From Berkiella sp964606325 (GTDB lineage: Bacteria; Pseudomonadota; Gammaproteobacteria; Berkiellales; Berkiellaceae): DNA of 64,000 nucleotides. The notes below the pieces were generated by a model that was given only the letters and a program-made list of their open reading frames with translations, was not told the origin of the DNA and made no database searches. Of the stretch, positions 8,920 to 17,516 are shown in pieces. The position numbers and the translations under genes were made by a program. The DNA lies in contig CAZSGE010000008.1 of the NCBI GenBank assembly GCA_964606325.1, positions 24,693 to 88,692 on the forward strand, in the 5' to 3' direction. How positions within the stretch are numbered: position 1 is the stretch's first letter; each line of letters starts with the position of its first letter.

Positions 8920-10443
8920 GTGGATGCACACTCAAAGGGTTGGGAACTTTTAGGTGACAAACAAGGTCAGACTTATAAACAATTTAAAAAGTTATCATCC
9001 ACCATGACTAAAGAAACAACCCCCTTTTTAGAAAAAATTCAAAAACAACAGAGCTCATCCTCGGTCCATGTAAGTACTGATTCAATACCAACCCAAATTG
9101 TGAATGATGAATTGGACGACTACGAGGATGCTATTCCTGTCTTTAAATCAGTAGTTCAAGTAGCTACGCCTTTTTATGACTCATCAGATGAAAATCACAA
9201 AAAACAATGGGCGTGGGCGAAACAAAAGCAAAACGAAATATTAGAGAAAACTGATAAAATTGCATTTAAAATTCGAGCTAAAGATGTCAGTAAAAATGAA
9301 GCGCAAGCATTTGGATTTGTAGATACTTTAAAAAACGATTTTATTTCAATTCAATCAGAAGAAGATAGATCGTCAAAACTCTACTGTCTTGCCTCAAGAG
9401 GGAATCATCTAGATAAGGGAAATTTTGGCAAAGTAAAATTAGCGATGGATGAAGATGGGAATGTTGTCGCCGTAAAGATAATTTTTAGAATAAAGGAGAA
9501 AACGCAAGTTTGCATTGCTAAAACACAGGATGAACTTTTTGAACTAGATTTAGAGAAAACCATGGGTATTTCAAAAGGGGGGTTTAGTAGAGTCTCAGAA
9601 ACTAAAAAAGACATTAACTCAAATAAAGTTGCTTTAGGTGAAAATAAAGTAATCGAAAAAGAGTATCAAGTAAAAGAATTTTTAGGGAAGTCGTTAAAAG
9701 GTGTTTTAAAAGATATTCAGGCTGGCAAAACGCCTGATTTTACACCTAAGGAAAAAATTGAAATTGGCATCAAATTGATTGAAGCTGTAAAGAACATGCA
9801 TGATTTAAACATTATTCACAGAGACTTACATGCGGGTAATGTGATGATTCTTCGTGATAATAATGGTCAATTAAAAGTTTCGATTATTGATTTTGGACTT
9901 GCTGTCAGAGTAAAAGATAAAGATAGCGCTTATGTTCAAGATAAATCAAGGGTATACAATTTAGGCTTACTAACCCCAGAACAAGAAACAAAAGTGAATA
10001 GTGAAGGAAGAATTGTTGCAAAAATTGGTACAAAATTTAATAGAGCTACGGATTTGTACTGTATGGGTAAAATTTTGAAGGACAATTTAGGTTTACATTT
10101 AGATCTGTCAGTTTTAGCACCCAATCCACAAGCGCGCGACCCAGAAAAAGATATTATTCATTTAAGAAGCTATACATTTCCTTCTAATAATAGTTTGAGC
10201 AGAGCCTCTTTCTCAACTGATAACTATGCCGTGTTTGAAAGTGAAGCGAATCAATCGATATCAACTGAAAATTATGCCCCCGCTGATTCTCTTAAGCCTA
10301 GCAAGCCTAACACTTCGAGTGAAATAAGGAAGGCCTTCGTACCCGCCAGAGAGGGTTTAAAGAATGACGCAGCCAAAGATAATGATAAAGCCCAACATCC
10401 TGTAGCAAAGAAGACTGATAATAAACCGCAATCTAAGATCTAA
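8920..10443 (+). CDS. Eukaryotic-type Ser/Thr protein kinase-like protein
   Basis: A 507-residue protein with a central kinase domain. Subdomain motifs in order: a glycine-rich loop GNFGKVKLA (about 167-175), the VAVK lysine (about 184), a catalytic loop HRDLHAGN (about 300-307) keeping the catalytic Asp and the metal-binding Asn, and DFGLA (about 324). The first 165 residues are charged and lack a recognisable domain; the last 100 are low-complexity, with a near-repeat STDNYAVFES / STENYAPADS. No transmembrane or PASTA segment is present, unlike typical bacterial PknB receptors, so a secreted effector kinase is the better guess. The start is GTG at 8920 (in-frame stop at 8899); an ATG at 9004 is an alternative and neither has a clear ribosome binding site. 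Targets are unknown. Confidence 0.82.
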   Translation: MDAHSKGWELLGDKQGQTYKQFKKLSSTMTKETTPFLEKIQKQQSSSSVHVSTDSIPTQIVNDELDDYEDAIPVFKSVVQVATPFYDSSDENHKKQWAWAKQKQNEILEKTDKIAFKIRAKDVSKNEAQAFGFVDTLKNDFISIQSEEDRSSKLYCLASRGNHLDKGNFGKVKLAMDEDGNVVAVKIIFRIKEKTQVCIAKTQDELFELDLEKTMGISKGGFSRVSETKKDINSNKVALGENKVIEKEYQVKEFLGKSLKGVLKDIQAGKTPDFTPKEKIEIGIKLIEAVKNMHDLNIIHRDLHAGNVMILRDNNGQLKVSIIDFGLAVRVKDKDSAYVQDKSRVYNLGLLTPEQETKVNSEGRIVAKIGTKFNRATDLYCMGKILKDNLGLHLDLSVLAPNPQARDPEKDIIHLRSYTFPSNNSLSRASFSTDNYAVFESEANQSISTENYAPADSLKPSKPNTSSEIRKAFVPAREGLKNDAAKDNDKAQHPVAKKTDNKPQSKI

Positions 10444-10503
10444 CCCTTACGGACAGAATTATTGTAAAATAAGGCAAACTTTCCAGCTAGATGTCGATTA
10501 TTC

Positions 10504-13155
10504 ATGGATTTGAGTATCTTAGATAACCTTAATAATAAAGCCACCTTAATAACACCTTCAAGACGACTTGCTGCCAGTCTTCGTCAATCTCTTCATCAAT
10601 CCATGTTAAGCACACAAACTGTTAGCGCAACTATCCCCGTTTTTGCACTCGAGGATTGGAAAGTCGCTTTATGGGAACAGTTTGAGATTGAAGGCCTTGT
10701 TAATGTGTTATTACTGAATCAAATGCAAGCATTACTGCGTTTCGAACAGATCATTATGACATCTGATTCTGGCAAAGGTCTGCTCAGACAGCACCAAGCC
10801 GCGAAATCAGCGATACAGGCCTGGGATCTTATTCATCATTGGCAATGCGAAGATATCATCAATCAAAGTGGAAATAATACAAATGAGGAAGCCTTTAACG
10901 AATGGGCGCGAAGTTTCCATCAATGGTTAAAGGAAAATCAATTTATCGATAATACTTTGCTTACACAACATTTAATACCTTTAATAAAAAATAATGACGA
11001 TGTTGTCGCAGGTATTTCACCTGCCAAGGTGATACATCTTTATGGTTTTGAAGAATTATCACCTTTAACAATACATTTTTTTGAATCTTTAAAAGCAGAT
11101 GACTGGGAAATCAGTCATATCGATATTTCAGGTGTAGATCCTAAAACATGCTTTCGTGTTCCTTTTAATCAAAAAGAGGCACAATTTTATGCAGCGGCAA
11201 ACTGGGCTAAAATTGCAACCCAGAAAAATCAAACTGTTGGTATAGTTGTGCCCAACTTAGCAGATGAGCGAGCAGTGCTAGATAAAGTGTTTAGAGATGT
11301 TTTTACCCCGAATCATATATTAAACCCGTCGCTTGAAATTTGCAGTGATTTTAACATTTCAGCAGCGACGCCTTTGATTCAATATCCTATCATTTATGAA
11401 GCAATCAATCTCATCAAGTTTGCGCTTTTAGATTGCTCAGTTGATGATAATTCTAAAGCAGTAACCAGCGTGTTTACGTCAGGCGCGTTATCAGAACAAT
11501 TTGCTAGAGCGCAACTTGCCGATACCATCAAAACGAATCAAGAAGATAAAATAAACTTAAAGCAAACGTTTTCGCTTATAAAAAAATATCCAGAACGTTG
11601 TGTTCCAGCGCTTGAACAAAGTATCACCAGTTTATTAAAACTTTCCAAAACTCAAACATTAATTCAGTCGGTAAGCCACTGGATGCAGTCATTTAAAGAA
11701 ATTTTAAGTATCATGGGATGGCCTGGCGAGCGTACCTTAACAAGTAATGAGTATCAGCTTGTAAAAAGAATGGATGAACTATTTAATGAAATGATGCTTT
11801 GCGACAGTGTACTTGATAAGCCGGGTGCCTTTGAGGCAATAAGTTTATTACAAAAAATGGCGGCGAATGTACCCTTTCAGGCAGAAAATAAAGGCGCAAG
11901 GATTCAAATATTGGGTTTAATCGAAGCGATTGGCCAAACGTTTGATAACTGTTGGATAATGGGTATGGACAGTGAAGCTTGGCCCCCCATGCCAACACCC
12001 AATCCCTTTATTCCAATAGAAATGCAGCGAACACTTAATATGCCTCATGCAAGTGCACAAAGAGAATTGGCGTATGCAAGCAGTATAACCAAGCGCTTTA
12101 AAGAAAGTGCTGAGCATATTATTTTCAGTTATACACTGAAAGATAAAGAGAAAAATCTCAATTTCAGTGAGTTAATTGAAGATTTGCCACTGATGAGTGA
12201 CAATTTATCTATAGCGATTACGCGTTGTGAAACAACGTTTATGGAGACTGATACGCTCGAAACCCTTTATGATGAAAAGGCCCCGCCATTAACGGATTTT
12301 GATACCTTTAAAGGAACGGCAACAACATTAAGCTTGCAAGCTATTTGCCCCTTTAAAGCATTTGGTGAGCAACGATTAAAGTTAAAGCAAATGGAAGAAA
12401 AATCAATTTGGCTTAATCCAAGCCAGCAAGGAAATATATTGCATGATGTTTTGGAAGATTTTTGGAATCATTTTAAAAGTTTAGATAACGTTAATAACAC
12501 AAAAGAATCTGATGTTTCTATTTATGTACAGAATATCATTGAAAAAAATCTGCGACGCTATGTGTCATCTTTGGCACCTGCCACTTATTTGTCATGTGAA
12601 AAAAACCGTTTATGTCATATCGTAATGGATTATATTGATCTAGAAAAAACAAGAATGCCATTTAAGGTTCTCGCCACGGAACAAAAATTAAATATGACAT
12701 TGGCAAATATACAATTTTCAATACGGCTAGATAGAGTGGATGTGAATCATCTTGGTGACCATGTGATTATAGACTATAAAACGGGCCAATATGGATTCAC
12801 CGCAGGCGTCTGGCAAGAGAGATTAGAAACGCCTCAATTACCCCTCTATTACATTTCGAGTGGGCAATATAACCCTAAGGCAGTTGCTGTCATCAAATTA
12901 AATAGTAAAAAGTGTGAATATGAGGGCGTGAGTGAATCGCCAAGTGATATGGTCGGTGTAAATACCTTAGATAATGTAAAAGTGCAGGATAAACCCGCCA
13001 GTTGGGATGCGCTGCAATCATATTGGTTATCACGTTTGACCTTTTTAGCGGATGAGTTTACGTCTGGAAACGCTGCGGTTTTACCACTTTATCGAGATAC
13101 ATGTCAGTATTGTCATCTGAGTAGTTTGTGTCGGATCAATGAGGTGCAATCATGA
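10504..13155 (+). CDS. addB: AddB-like helicase-nuclease subunit
   Basis: Subunit of an AddAB-type double-strand-break resection complex, the functional counterpart of RecBCD. The 883-residue protein belongs to the proteobacterial family often labelled 'probable DNA repair protein'. The N-terminus has a degenerate helicase fold (TLITPSRRLAASLRQSL). The C-terminus has a RecB-type PD-(D/E)xK nuclease with VIIDYKTGQYG near residue 756. A Cys in QAICPFKAFGEQRL (about 619) together with the terminal C-x2-C-x5-C (CQYCHLSSLC, about 868-877) matches the iron-sulfur staple of AddB nucleases. The stop codon overlaps the addA start by four bases (ATGA). Coxiella also uses an AddAB-type enzyme. Confidence 0.87.
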   Translation: MDLSILDNLNNKATLITPSRRLAASLRQSLHQSMLSTQTVSATIPVFALEDWKVALWEQFEIEGLVNVLLLNQMQALLRFEQIIMTSDSGKGLLRQHQAAKSAIQAWDLIHHWQCEDIINQSGNNTNEEAFNEWARSFHQWLKENQFIDNTLLTQHLIPLIKNNDDVVAGISPAKVIHLYGFEELSPLTIHFFESLKADDWEISHIDISGVDPKTCFRVPFNQKEAQFYAAANWAKIATQKNQTVGIVVPNLADERAVLDKVFRDVFTPNHILNPSLEICSDFNISAATPLIQYPIIYEAINLIKFALLDCSVDDNSKAVTSVFTSGALSEQFARAQLADTIKTNQEDKINLKQTFSLIKKYPERCVPALEQSITSLLKLSKTQTLIQSVSHWMQSFKEILSIMGWPGERTLTSNEYQLVKRMDELFNEMMLCDSVLDKPGAFEAISLLQKMAANVPFQAENKGARIQILGLIEAIGQTFDNCWIMGMDSEAWPPMPTPNPFIPIEMQRTLNMPHASAQRELAYASSITKRFKESAEHIIFSYTLKDKEKNLNFSELIEDLPLMSDNLSIAITRCETTFMETDTLETLYDEKAPPLTDFDTFKGTATTLSLQAICPFKAFGEQRLKLKQMEEKSIWLNPSQQGNILHDVLEDFWNHFKSLDNVNNTKESDVSIYVQNIIEKNLRRYVSSLAPATYLSCEKNRLCHIVMDYIDLEKTRMPFKVLATEQKLNMTLANIQFSIRLDRVDVNHLGDHVIIDYKTGQYGFTAGVWQERLETPQLPLYYISSGQYNPKAVAVIKLNSKKCEYEGVSESPSDMVGVNTLDNVKVQDKPASWDALQSYWLSRLTFLADEFTSGNAAVLPLYRDTCQYCHLSSLCRINEVQS

Positions 13156-16100
13156 CTGACGCACAAAACCGCTTAACAGCTCTAGATCCGTGCCAATCAT
13201 TTATCGTTCAAGCACCTGCAGGTTCTGGTAAAACGGAGCTATTAACACAACGTTTTTTGAAATTATTAAGTACAGTAGAAAAACCTGAAGAAATTTTAGC
13301 AGTAACTTTTACACGTAAAGCTGCCGCCGAGATGCGCCAAAGGATAATAGGTGCTTTAAAATTTGCTGCAACATCAAATGAACCTGATTCAGCACACGAG
13401 AAAATGACTTATTCTTTGGCTAAAGCAGTTTTGTCACAAGACAAAAAATATGAGTGGGATCTCACACTTTATCCAAATCGGTTGCGAGTACTGACCATTG
13501 ATGCCGTGTGCGCTTACATCGCAAATAGGATGCCAGTATTGTCTCATATTGGGGCAAGCCCAGATATTATTGATTACCCTGATGAATATTATTTTGAAGC
13601 TGTAGAGCGATTATTAAGAGAAACGGTTGTTGATGAACATTGGTCAAAAGCGCTTGGTCAATTATTGTTACATCTTGATAACCGCATTTCATTTATACAT
13701 GATTTATTAGAAAGCATGTTGGCAAAACGCGATCAGTGGTTACCCTATTTAGGTAATTTAACTCAGGACGATGCTTCTTTACAAATGTATGTCAATGAAG
13801 GTGTTTTTAGGCTCATTTCTTTACATTTAGAGCGCCTTTTGGATGAATTTCCTGTTGAGCTCAAAGATGAGATTCTTGAACTGCTGAACTATGCTGCCAA
13901 AGTTTGTAAAGTAAATGATGAAAATAATGCTTTAAGCACACTTGATGTAGTGTCAGATTTTCCAGAAACAGATAGTGGTTCTTTAAGTATATGGCTTTGC
14001 ATAGCGGAACTATTATTGACTAAAGAAGATGGATGGCGAAAATCATTCACCATCAAAAACGGCTTTCCCAGCCCAAGTGAATCAAAAGACAGAATAGAAA
14101 AGCAATTGCGCAAAGAGCGAAAAGAGGCAATGAGCTCCGTTATTGAGCAGCTCAAAGAAAATGAGAACCTTCTGCCGTTGTTAGCAGATCTAAGATTATT
14201 GCCTCAGACCGCCATGAATGATGAACAAAGTGCCATTTTAAATGCGATGGGCACATTATTGCCTGTTTTAGTTGCACATCTTCAAGTTGTATTTCAAGAA
14301 AAAGGTAAAATTGACTTTGTTGAAGTAAATCTGCGTGCACTGCAAGCATTGGGAGATGAGCTAACGCCTTCCGATGTCTCATTAAGCTTAGATTATCAAA
14401 TCAAACACATTTTAATAGATGAGTATCAGGACACATCTAGTATACAATATCGCTTATTTGAAAAGCTTATCATGGGTTGGCAAGCAGGCGACGGCAGAAC
14501 ATTATTTTTGGTTGGCGATCCCATGCAATCCATTTACAAATTCAGAGGCGCTGAAGTCACGTTATTTCTTAAAACACAAGAGAACGGAATAGGCGGCGTA
14601 AAGTTAAAACCACTAACTTTAAGTTCGAACTTTAGATCATCAGCGAATATCGTTGAATGGATTAACGGTGCCTTTGTAGATATCTTCCCCCCCGTAGATG
14701 AGAAATCATTGGGTGGTGTTAAATATGAGCAAGCACTGGCGCAAAAATCACTCTATGGTGAAACTGCCATCAGTTTTCATCCTGCAAGCACTGAGTTGGA
14801 ACAATCTAGATTAATTATTGAGGTAATAACTAAGCAGTTATCTAGCAATCCTGATGAAAAAATTGCTGTTTTAGTTAAAGCTAAGCGTCATTTAGTTGAG
14901 TTGATTGAGCAGTTAAAGCAAATACGCATTCCTTTTGTTGCTGTTGAGATTGAGCATCTAGCAACACGATCTCATGTGATGGATCTGCTTTCCTTATTGC
15001 AAGCGTGTTTGGATTGGACCGATAAAGTTTCCTGGTTTTCAATATTACGAGCACCTTGGCTTGGTTTGTCACTAGCAGATCTTTTAGTAATAGCCAATGT
15101 AACGAAATCAGGTGTTATTTGGCATACCCTTAATGAGTTTGAAACCATTAACGACCTAACATCTGATGCTAAAATGCGGCTTGCGCGTTTTGTTCCGGTG
15201 ATGCGATATTGGCTTTCGCAGCGGCAAAGAAATACTATCAGTGCATTTATAAGAGGTTTGTGGGTTAGCTTATGTGGACCATACTGTTACGATGAAGCTT
15301 ACCTTTTAAATGATATAGATAAAATTGTAAATTTGATTGGTGATTGTTATATTCAAAATCCAAACACTCAGTTCAGAGACATCAAAAAAAGAATTTCACA
15401 ACTTTATGCTGATATTTCTTTAGAATCAGACCATGGCTGTGTTAACGCATCATCTAAAATTGAATTAATGACAATTCATAAAGCGAAGGGCTTAGAATTT
15501 GATACGGTCATATTGCCTCATTTGCACGCAAAAACGAAAAATCATGAATCTGCCTTGATGTTGTGGTTTGAGCACGCTCATAAAGATGGCATCGATTTAA
15601 TATTGGCTCCTAGGCGGGCCCATAAGGAAAGTAGCGATCCATTATACCGCTTTGTAGAATCGCAAATACGTAAAAAATCAGATTATGAAGCAGCAAGGCT
15701 GCTTTATGTTGGTGCAACCAGAGCAAAAAAGCGCTTGCATTTTGTTGCTCAGCTAGAAAAGGACGAAACGAATGAGAGCTATAAATCACCTGCTAAAGGT
15801 TCTTTCTTAAGGTTGTTATGGCCTCACATAGATATCCCAGGCGTTGCGCGAAGTGATGCAATAATTAACGAAGTACCTCTCATTCCTAAAACGGGCATTA
15901 AACGTCTCAAAGACAAGGTTCGATTACCCGGAACTCTTAAAATTGAATTTAATGAAAATACAAATGAAAACATAACAATAGACACCAATCGCCCAGAGCC
16001 TAGTGATATAGTGGCTCGTGCTGCAGGTACCGTATTTCATAAACTGATGAACCGGTCTAATCCAACATTGCCGCTTAATCAGCAAGGCATTCAATTAGCA

Positions 16101-16508
16101 CTTAAAAGACATGGTCTTAATCAAGATTTATTAAACAAAGCTAGCGATATTGTTCAGATTGGCTATAAAAATATGTTATCTTGTGAAAGAGGGCAATGGA
16201 TTTTATCACCACGCCATCAGATGAGAAAAAGCGAATGGCAACTGACAGCAAAATTTAATCAAAAAATTGAAAATATCATTATTGATTGTGCTTTTGTTGA
16301 TGAAGAAAATGTACGTTGGATTGTTGATTATAAATTAACACATCAAACCACTATGAGCGAAGCTGATTTAAAAATTGAAATTGACAAATATAGATCTCAA
16401 TTAGATAAATATCGTAAGGCATTACTCATGCTTGAAATGCGTAGTGTTCGTTGTGGTTTGTATTTTCCGATGGCTAAGATCTGGTATGAATATAAAGATT
16501 TAAACTGA
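13152..16508 (+). CDS. addA: AddA-like UvrD/RecB helicase-nuclease
   Basis: The motor and nuclease subunit of the AddAB complex, 1118 residues. Superfamily-1 helicase motifs are all present: Walker A PAGSGKTELLTQRFL (about 19-33), motif Ia VTFTRKAAAEMR, Walker B ILIDEYQDTS (about 420), motif III LVGDPMQSIYKFRG, motif V MTIHKAKGLEFD (about 773) and motif VI LLYVGATRAKKRL. The C-terminal nuclease domain carries IIIDCAFVDEE and WIVDYKL, matching the D-x(n)-D-Y-K pattern of RecB-family nucleases. It overlaps addB by four bases, so expression is coupled. It acts in the cytoplasm on DNA ends, feeding RecA. Confidence 0.9.
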   Translation: MTDAQNRLTALDPCQSFIVQAPAGSGKTELLTQRFLKLLSTVEKPEEILAVTFTRKAAAEMRQRIIGALKFAATSNEPDSAHEKMTYSLAKAVLSQDKKYEWDLTLYPNRLRVLTIDAVCAYIANRMPVLSHIGASPDIIDYPDEYYFEAVERLLRETVVDEHWSKALGQLLLHLDNRISFIHDLLESMLAKRDQWLPYLGNLTQDDASLQMYVNEGVFRLISLHLERLLDEFPVELKDEILELLNYAAKVCKVNDENNALSTLDVVSDFPETDSGSLSIWLCIAELLLTKEDGWRKSFTIKNGFPSPSESKDRIEKQLRKERKEAMSSVIEQLKENENLLPLLADLRLLPQTAMNDEQSAILNAMGTLLPVLVAHLQVVFQEKGKIDFVEVNLRALQALGDELTPSDVSLSLDYQIKHILIDEYQDTSSIQYRLFEKLIMGWQAGDGRTLFLVGDPMQSIYKFRGAEVTLFLKTQENGIGGVKLKPLTLSSNFRSSANIVEWINGAFVDIFPPVDEKSLGGVKYEQALAQKSLYGETAISFHPASTELEQSRLIIEVITKQLSSNPDEKIAVLVKAKRHLVELIEQLKQIRIPFVAVEIEHLATRSHVMDLLSLLQACLDWTDKVSWFSILRAPWLGLSLADLLVIANVTKSGVIWHTLNEFETINDLTSDAKMRLARFVPVMRYWLSQRQRNTISAFIRGLWVSLCGPYCYDEAYLLNDIDKIVNLIGDCYIQNPNTQFRDIKKRISQLYADISLESDHGCVNASSKIELMTIHKAKGLEFDTVILPHLHAKTKNHESALMLWFEHAHKDGIDLILAPRRAHKESSDPLYRFVESQIRKKSDYEAARLLYVGATRAKKRLHFVAQLEKDETNESYKSPAKGSFLRLLWPHIDIPGVARSDAIINEVPLIPKTGIKRLKDKVRLPGTLKIEFNENTNENITIDTNRPEPSDIVARAAGTVFHKLMNRSNPTLPLNQQGIQLALKRHGLNQDLLNKASDIVQIGYKNMLSCERGQWILSPRHQMRKSEWQLTAKFNQKIENIIIDCAFVDEENVRWIVDYKLTHQTTMSEADLKIEIDKYRSQLDKYRKALLMLEMRSVRCGLYFPMAKIWYEYKDLN

Positions 16509-16533
16509 TTGAAAGACTAGCAAAGGATCTGTT

Positions 16534-17433
16534 ATGCAAAAGCTTACAAATAAACTGACCGTTGCGATTTCTTCTCGTGCGTTGTTTAATTTAGATGAGA
16601 GTAATCATATCTATGAAACTCAAGGCTTGGATGCCTATCGTGAGTATCAACTTGCTCATGAAAAAGTAATTTTAGAGCCTGGGGCTGCATTTTCCTTGGT
16701 GAATAAGTTTCTTAAGTTAAATGTTGGTACTCAAGAGAACCAATCGCTTGTTGAGGTGATACTGATCTCTCGAAATACTGCTGATACAGGACTTCGCATA
16801 TTTCATTCCTTAAGACATTATGGACTGGATGTTATTCGAGCCGCTTTTGCAGGTGGAGCAAGTCCTTATGCTTACGCCAAAGCGTTTAATGCAGATTTAT
16901 TTCTCTCTTTGAATCCAGATGATGTTCGATCCGCACTGAAGGCGGGTTTAGCAGCTGCCACCATATGGCCGGGTACTTATGAGAAGGATGATGCTTCACT
17001 TAACATCGCCTTTGATGGTGATGCCGTGTTATTTTCAGATGAAGCTGAGCGTATTTTTAAAACACATGGTTTAAAAGCGTTCAATGAAGCTGAGGAAAAC
17101 GCTGCAATGTTGCCATTAGCAGCAGGGCCCTTTAAAGGCTTTTTAACTGCGTTACACGCTTTGCAGCAACATCCATTGGCTATTCCCATTAGAACAGCTT
17201 TAGTAACCGCACGTTCAGCACCAGCTCATGAAAGAGTTATTCGCACTTTGCGAGAATGGGGGATTCGTATCGATGAATCGCTATTTTTGGGAGGTTTACC
17301 TAAAGCTGACTTTTTAGGCGCTTTTAAGGCAGATATTTTCTTCGATGATCAAAAAATGCATTGTGAGAATGCCAGTAGCCAAGTCACCTCTGGACATGTT
17401 CCGTATGGCATCACCAATAGCGAAGCTACGTAA
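16534..17433 (+). CDS. Cytosolic 5'-nucleotidase (NT5C1 family)
   Basis: A 299-residue protein resembling the NT5C1/5'-nucleotidase family (HAD-like fold), which dephosphorylates nucleoside monophosphates. Family landmarks are the N-terminal TVAISSRALFNLDESN, the RNTADTGLRIFHSLRHYGLD segment and NIAFDGDAVLFSDEAERIF around residues 152-170, with the aspartates expected of HAD enzymes. A late segment FKADIFFDDQ is also typical. AAAGGA lies a suitable distance upstream of the ATG. No signal peptide is present. It starts 25 bases after addA and may be read through from it; no functional link to DNA repair is evident beyond nucleotide turnover. Confidence 0.85.
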   Translation: MQKLTNKLTVAISSRALFNLDESNHIYETQGLDAYREYQLAHEKVILEPGAAFSLVNKFLKLNVGTQENQSLVEVILISRNTADTGLRIFHSLRHYGLDVIRAAFAGGASPYAYAKAFNADLFLSLNPDDVRSALKAGLAAATIWPGTYEKDDASLNIAFDGDAVLFSDEAERIFKTHGLKAFNEAEENAAMLPLAAGPFKGFLTALHALQQHPLAIPIRTALVTARSAPAHERVIRTLREWGIRIDESLFLGGLPKADFLGAFKADIFFDDQKMHCENASSQVTSGHVPYGITNSEAT

Positions 17434-17437
17434 CTAT

Positions 17438-17484
17438 ATTAATTTTGATTTTAATCTTGCTTTCAAACTGGTATGCGATAAAAT
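17438..17484 (+). promoter_or_regulatory. Possible promoter with upstream TTAAT repeats
   Basis: Upstream of the ankyrin gene, TTGCTT (17457-17462) and TAAAAT (17479-17484) are separated by 16 bases and could be a sigma-70 promoter. Just before them ATTAAT and TTTAAT lie six bases apart, loosely like the tandem PmrA boxes used for some Legionella and Coxiella effector genes. The region is AT-rich, so chance similarity is a serious alternative. Confidence 0.3.
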
Positions 17485-17516
17485 ACCCTAAAATTTAACC
17501 AGGGAAATCAAATACC

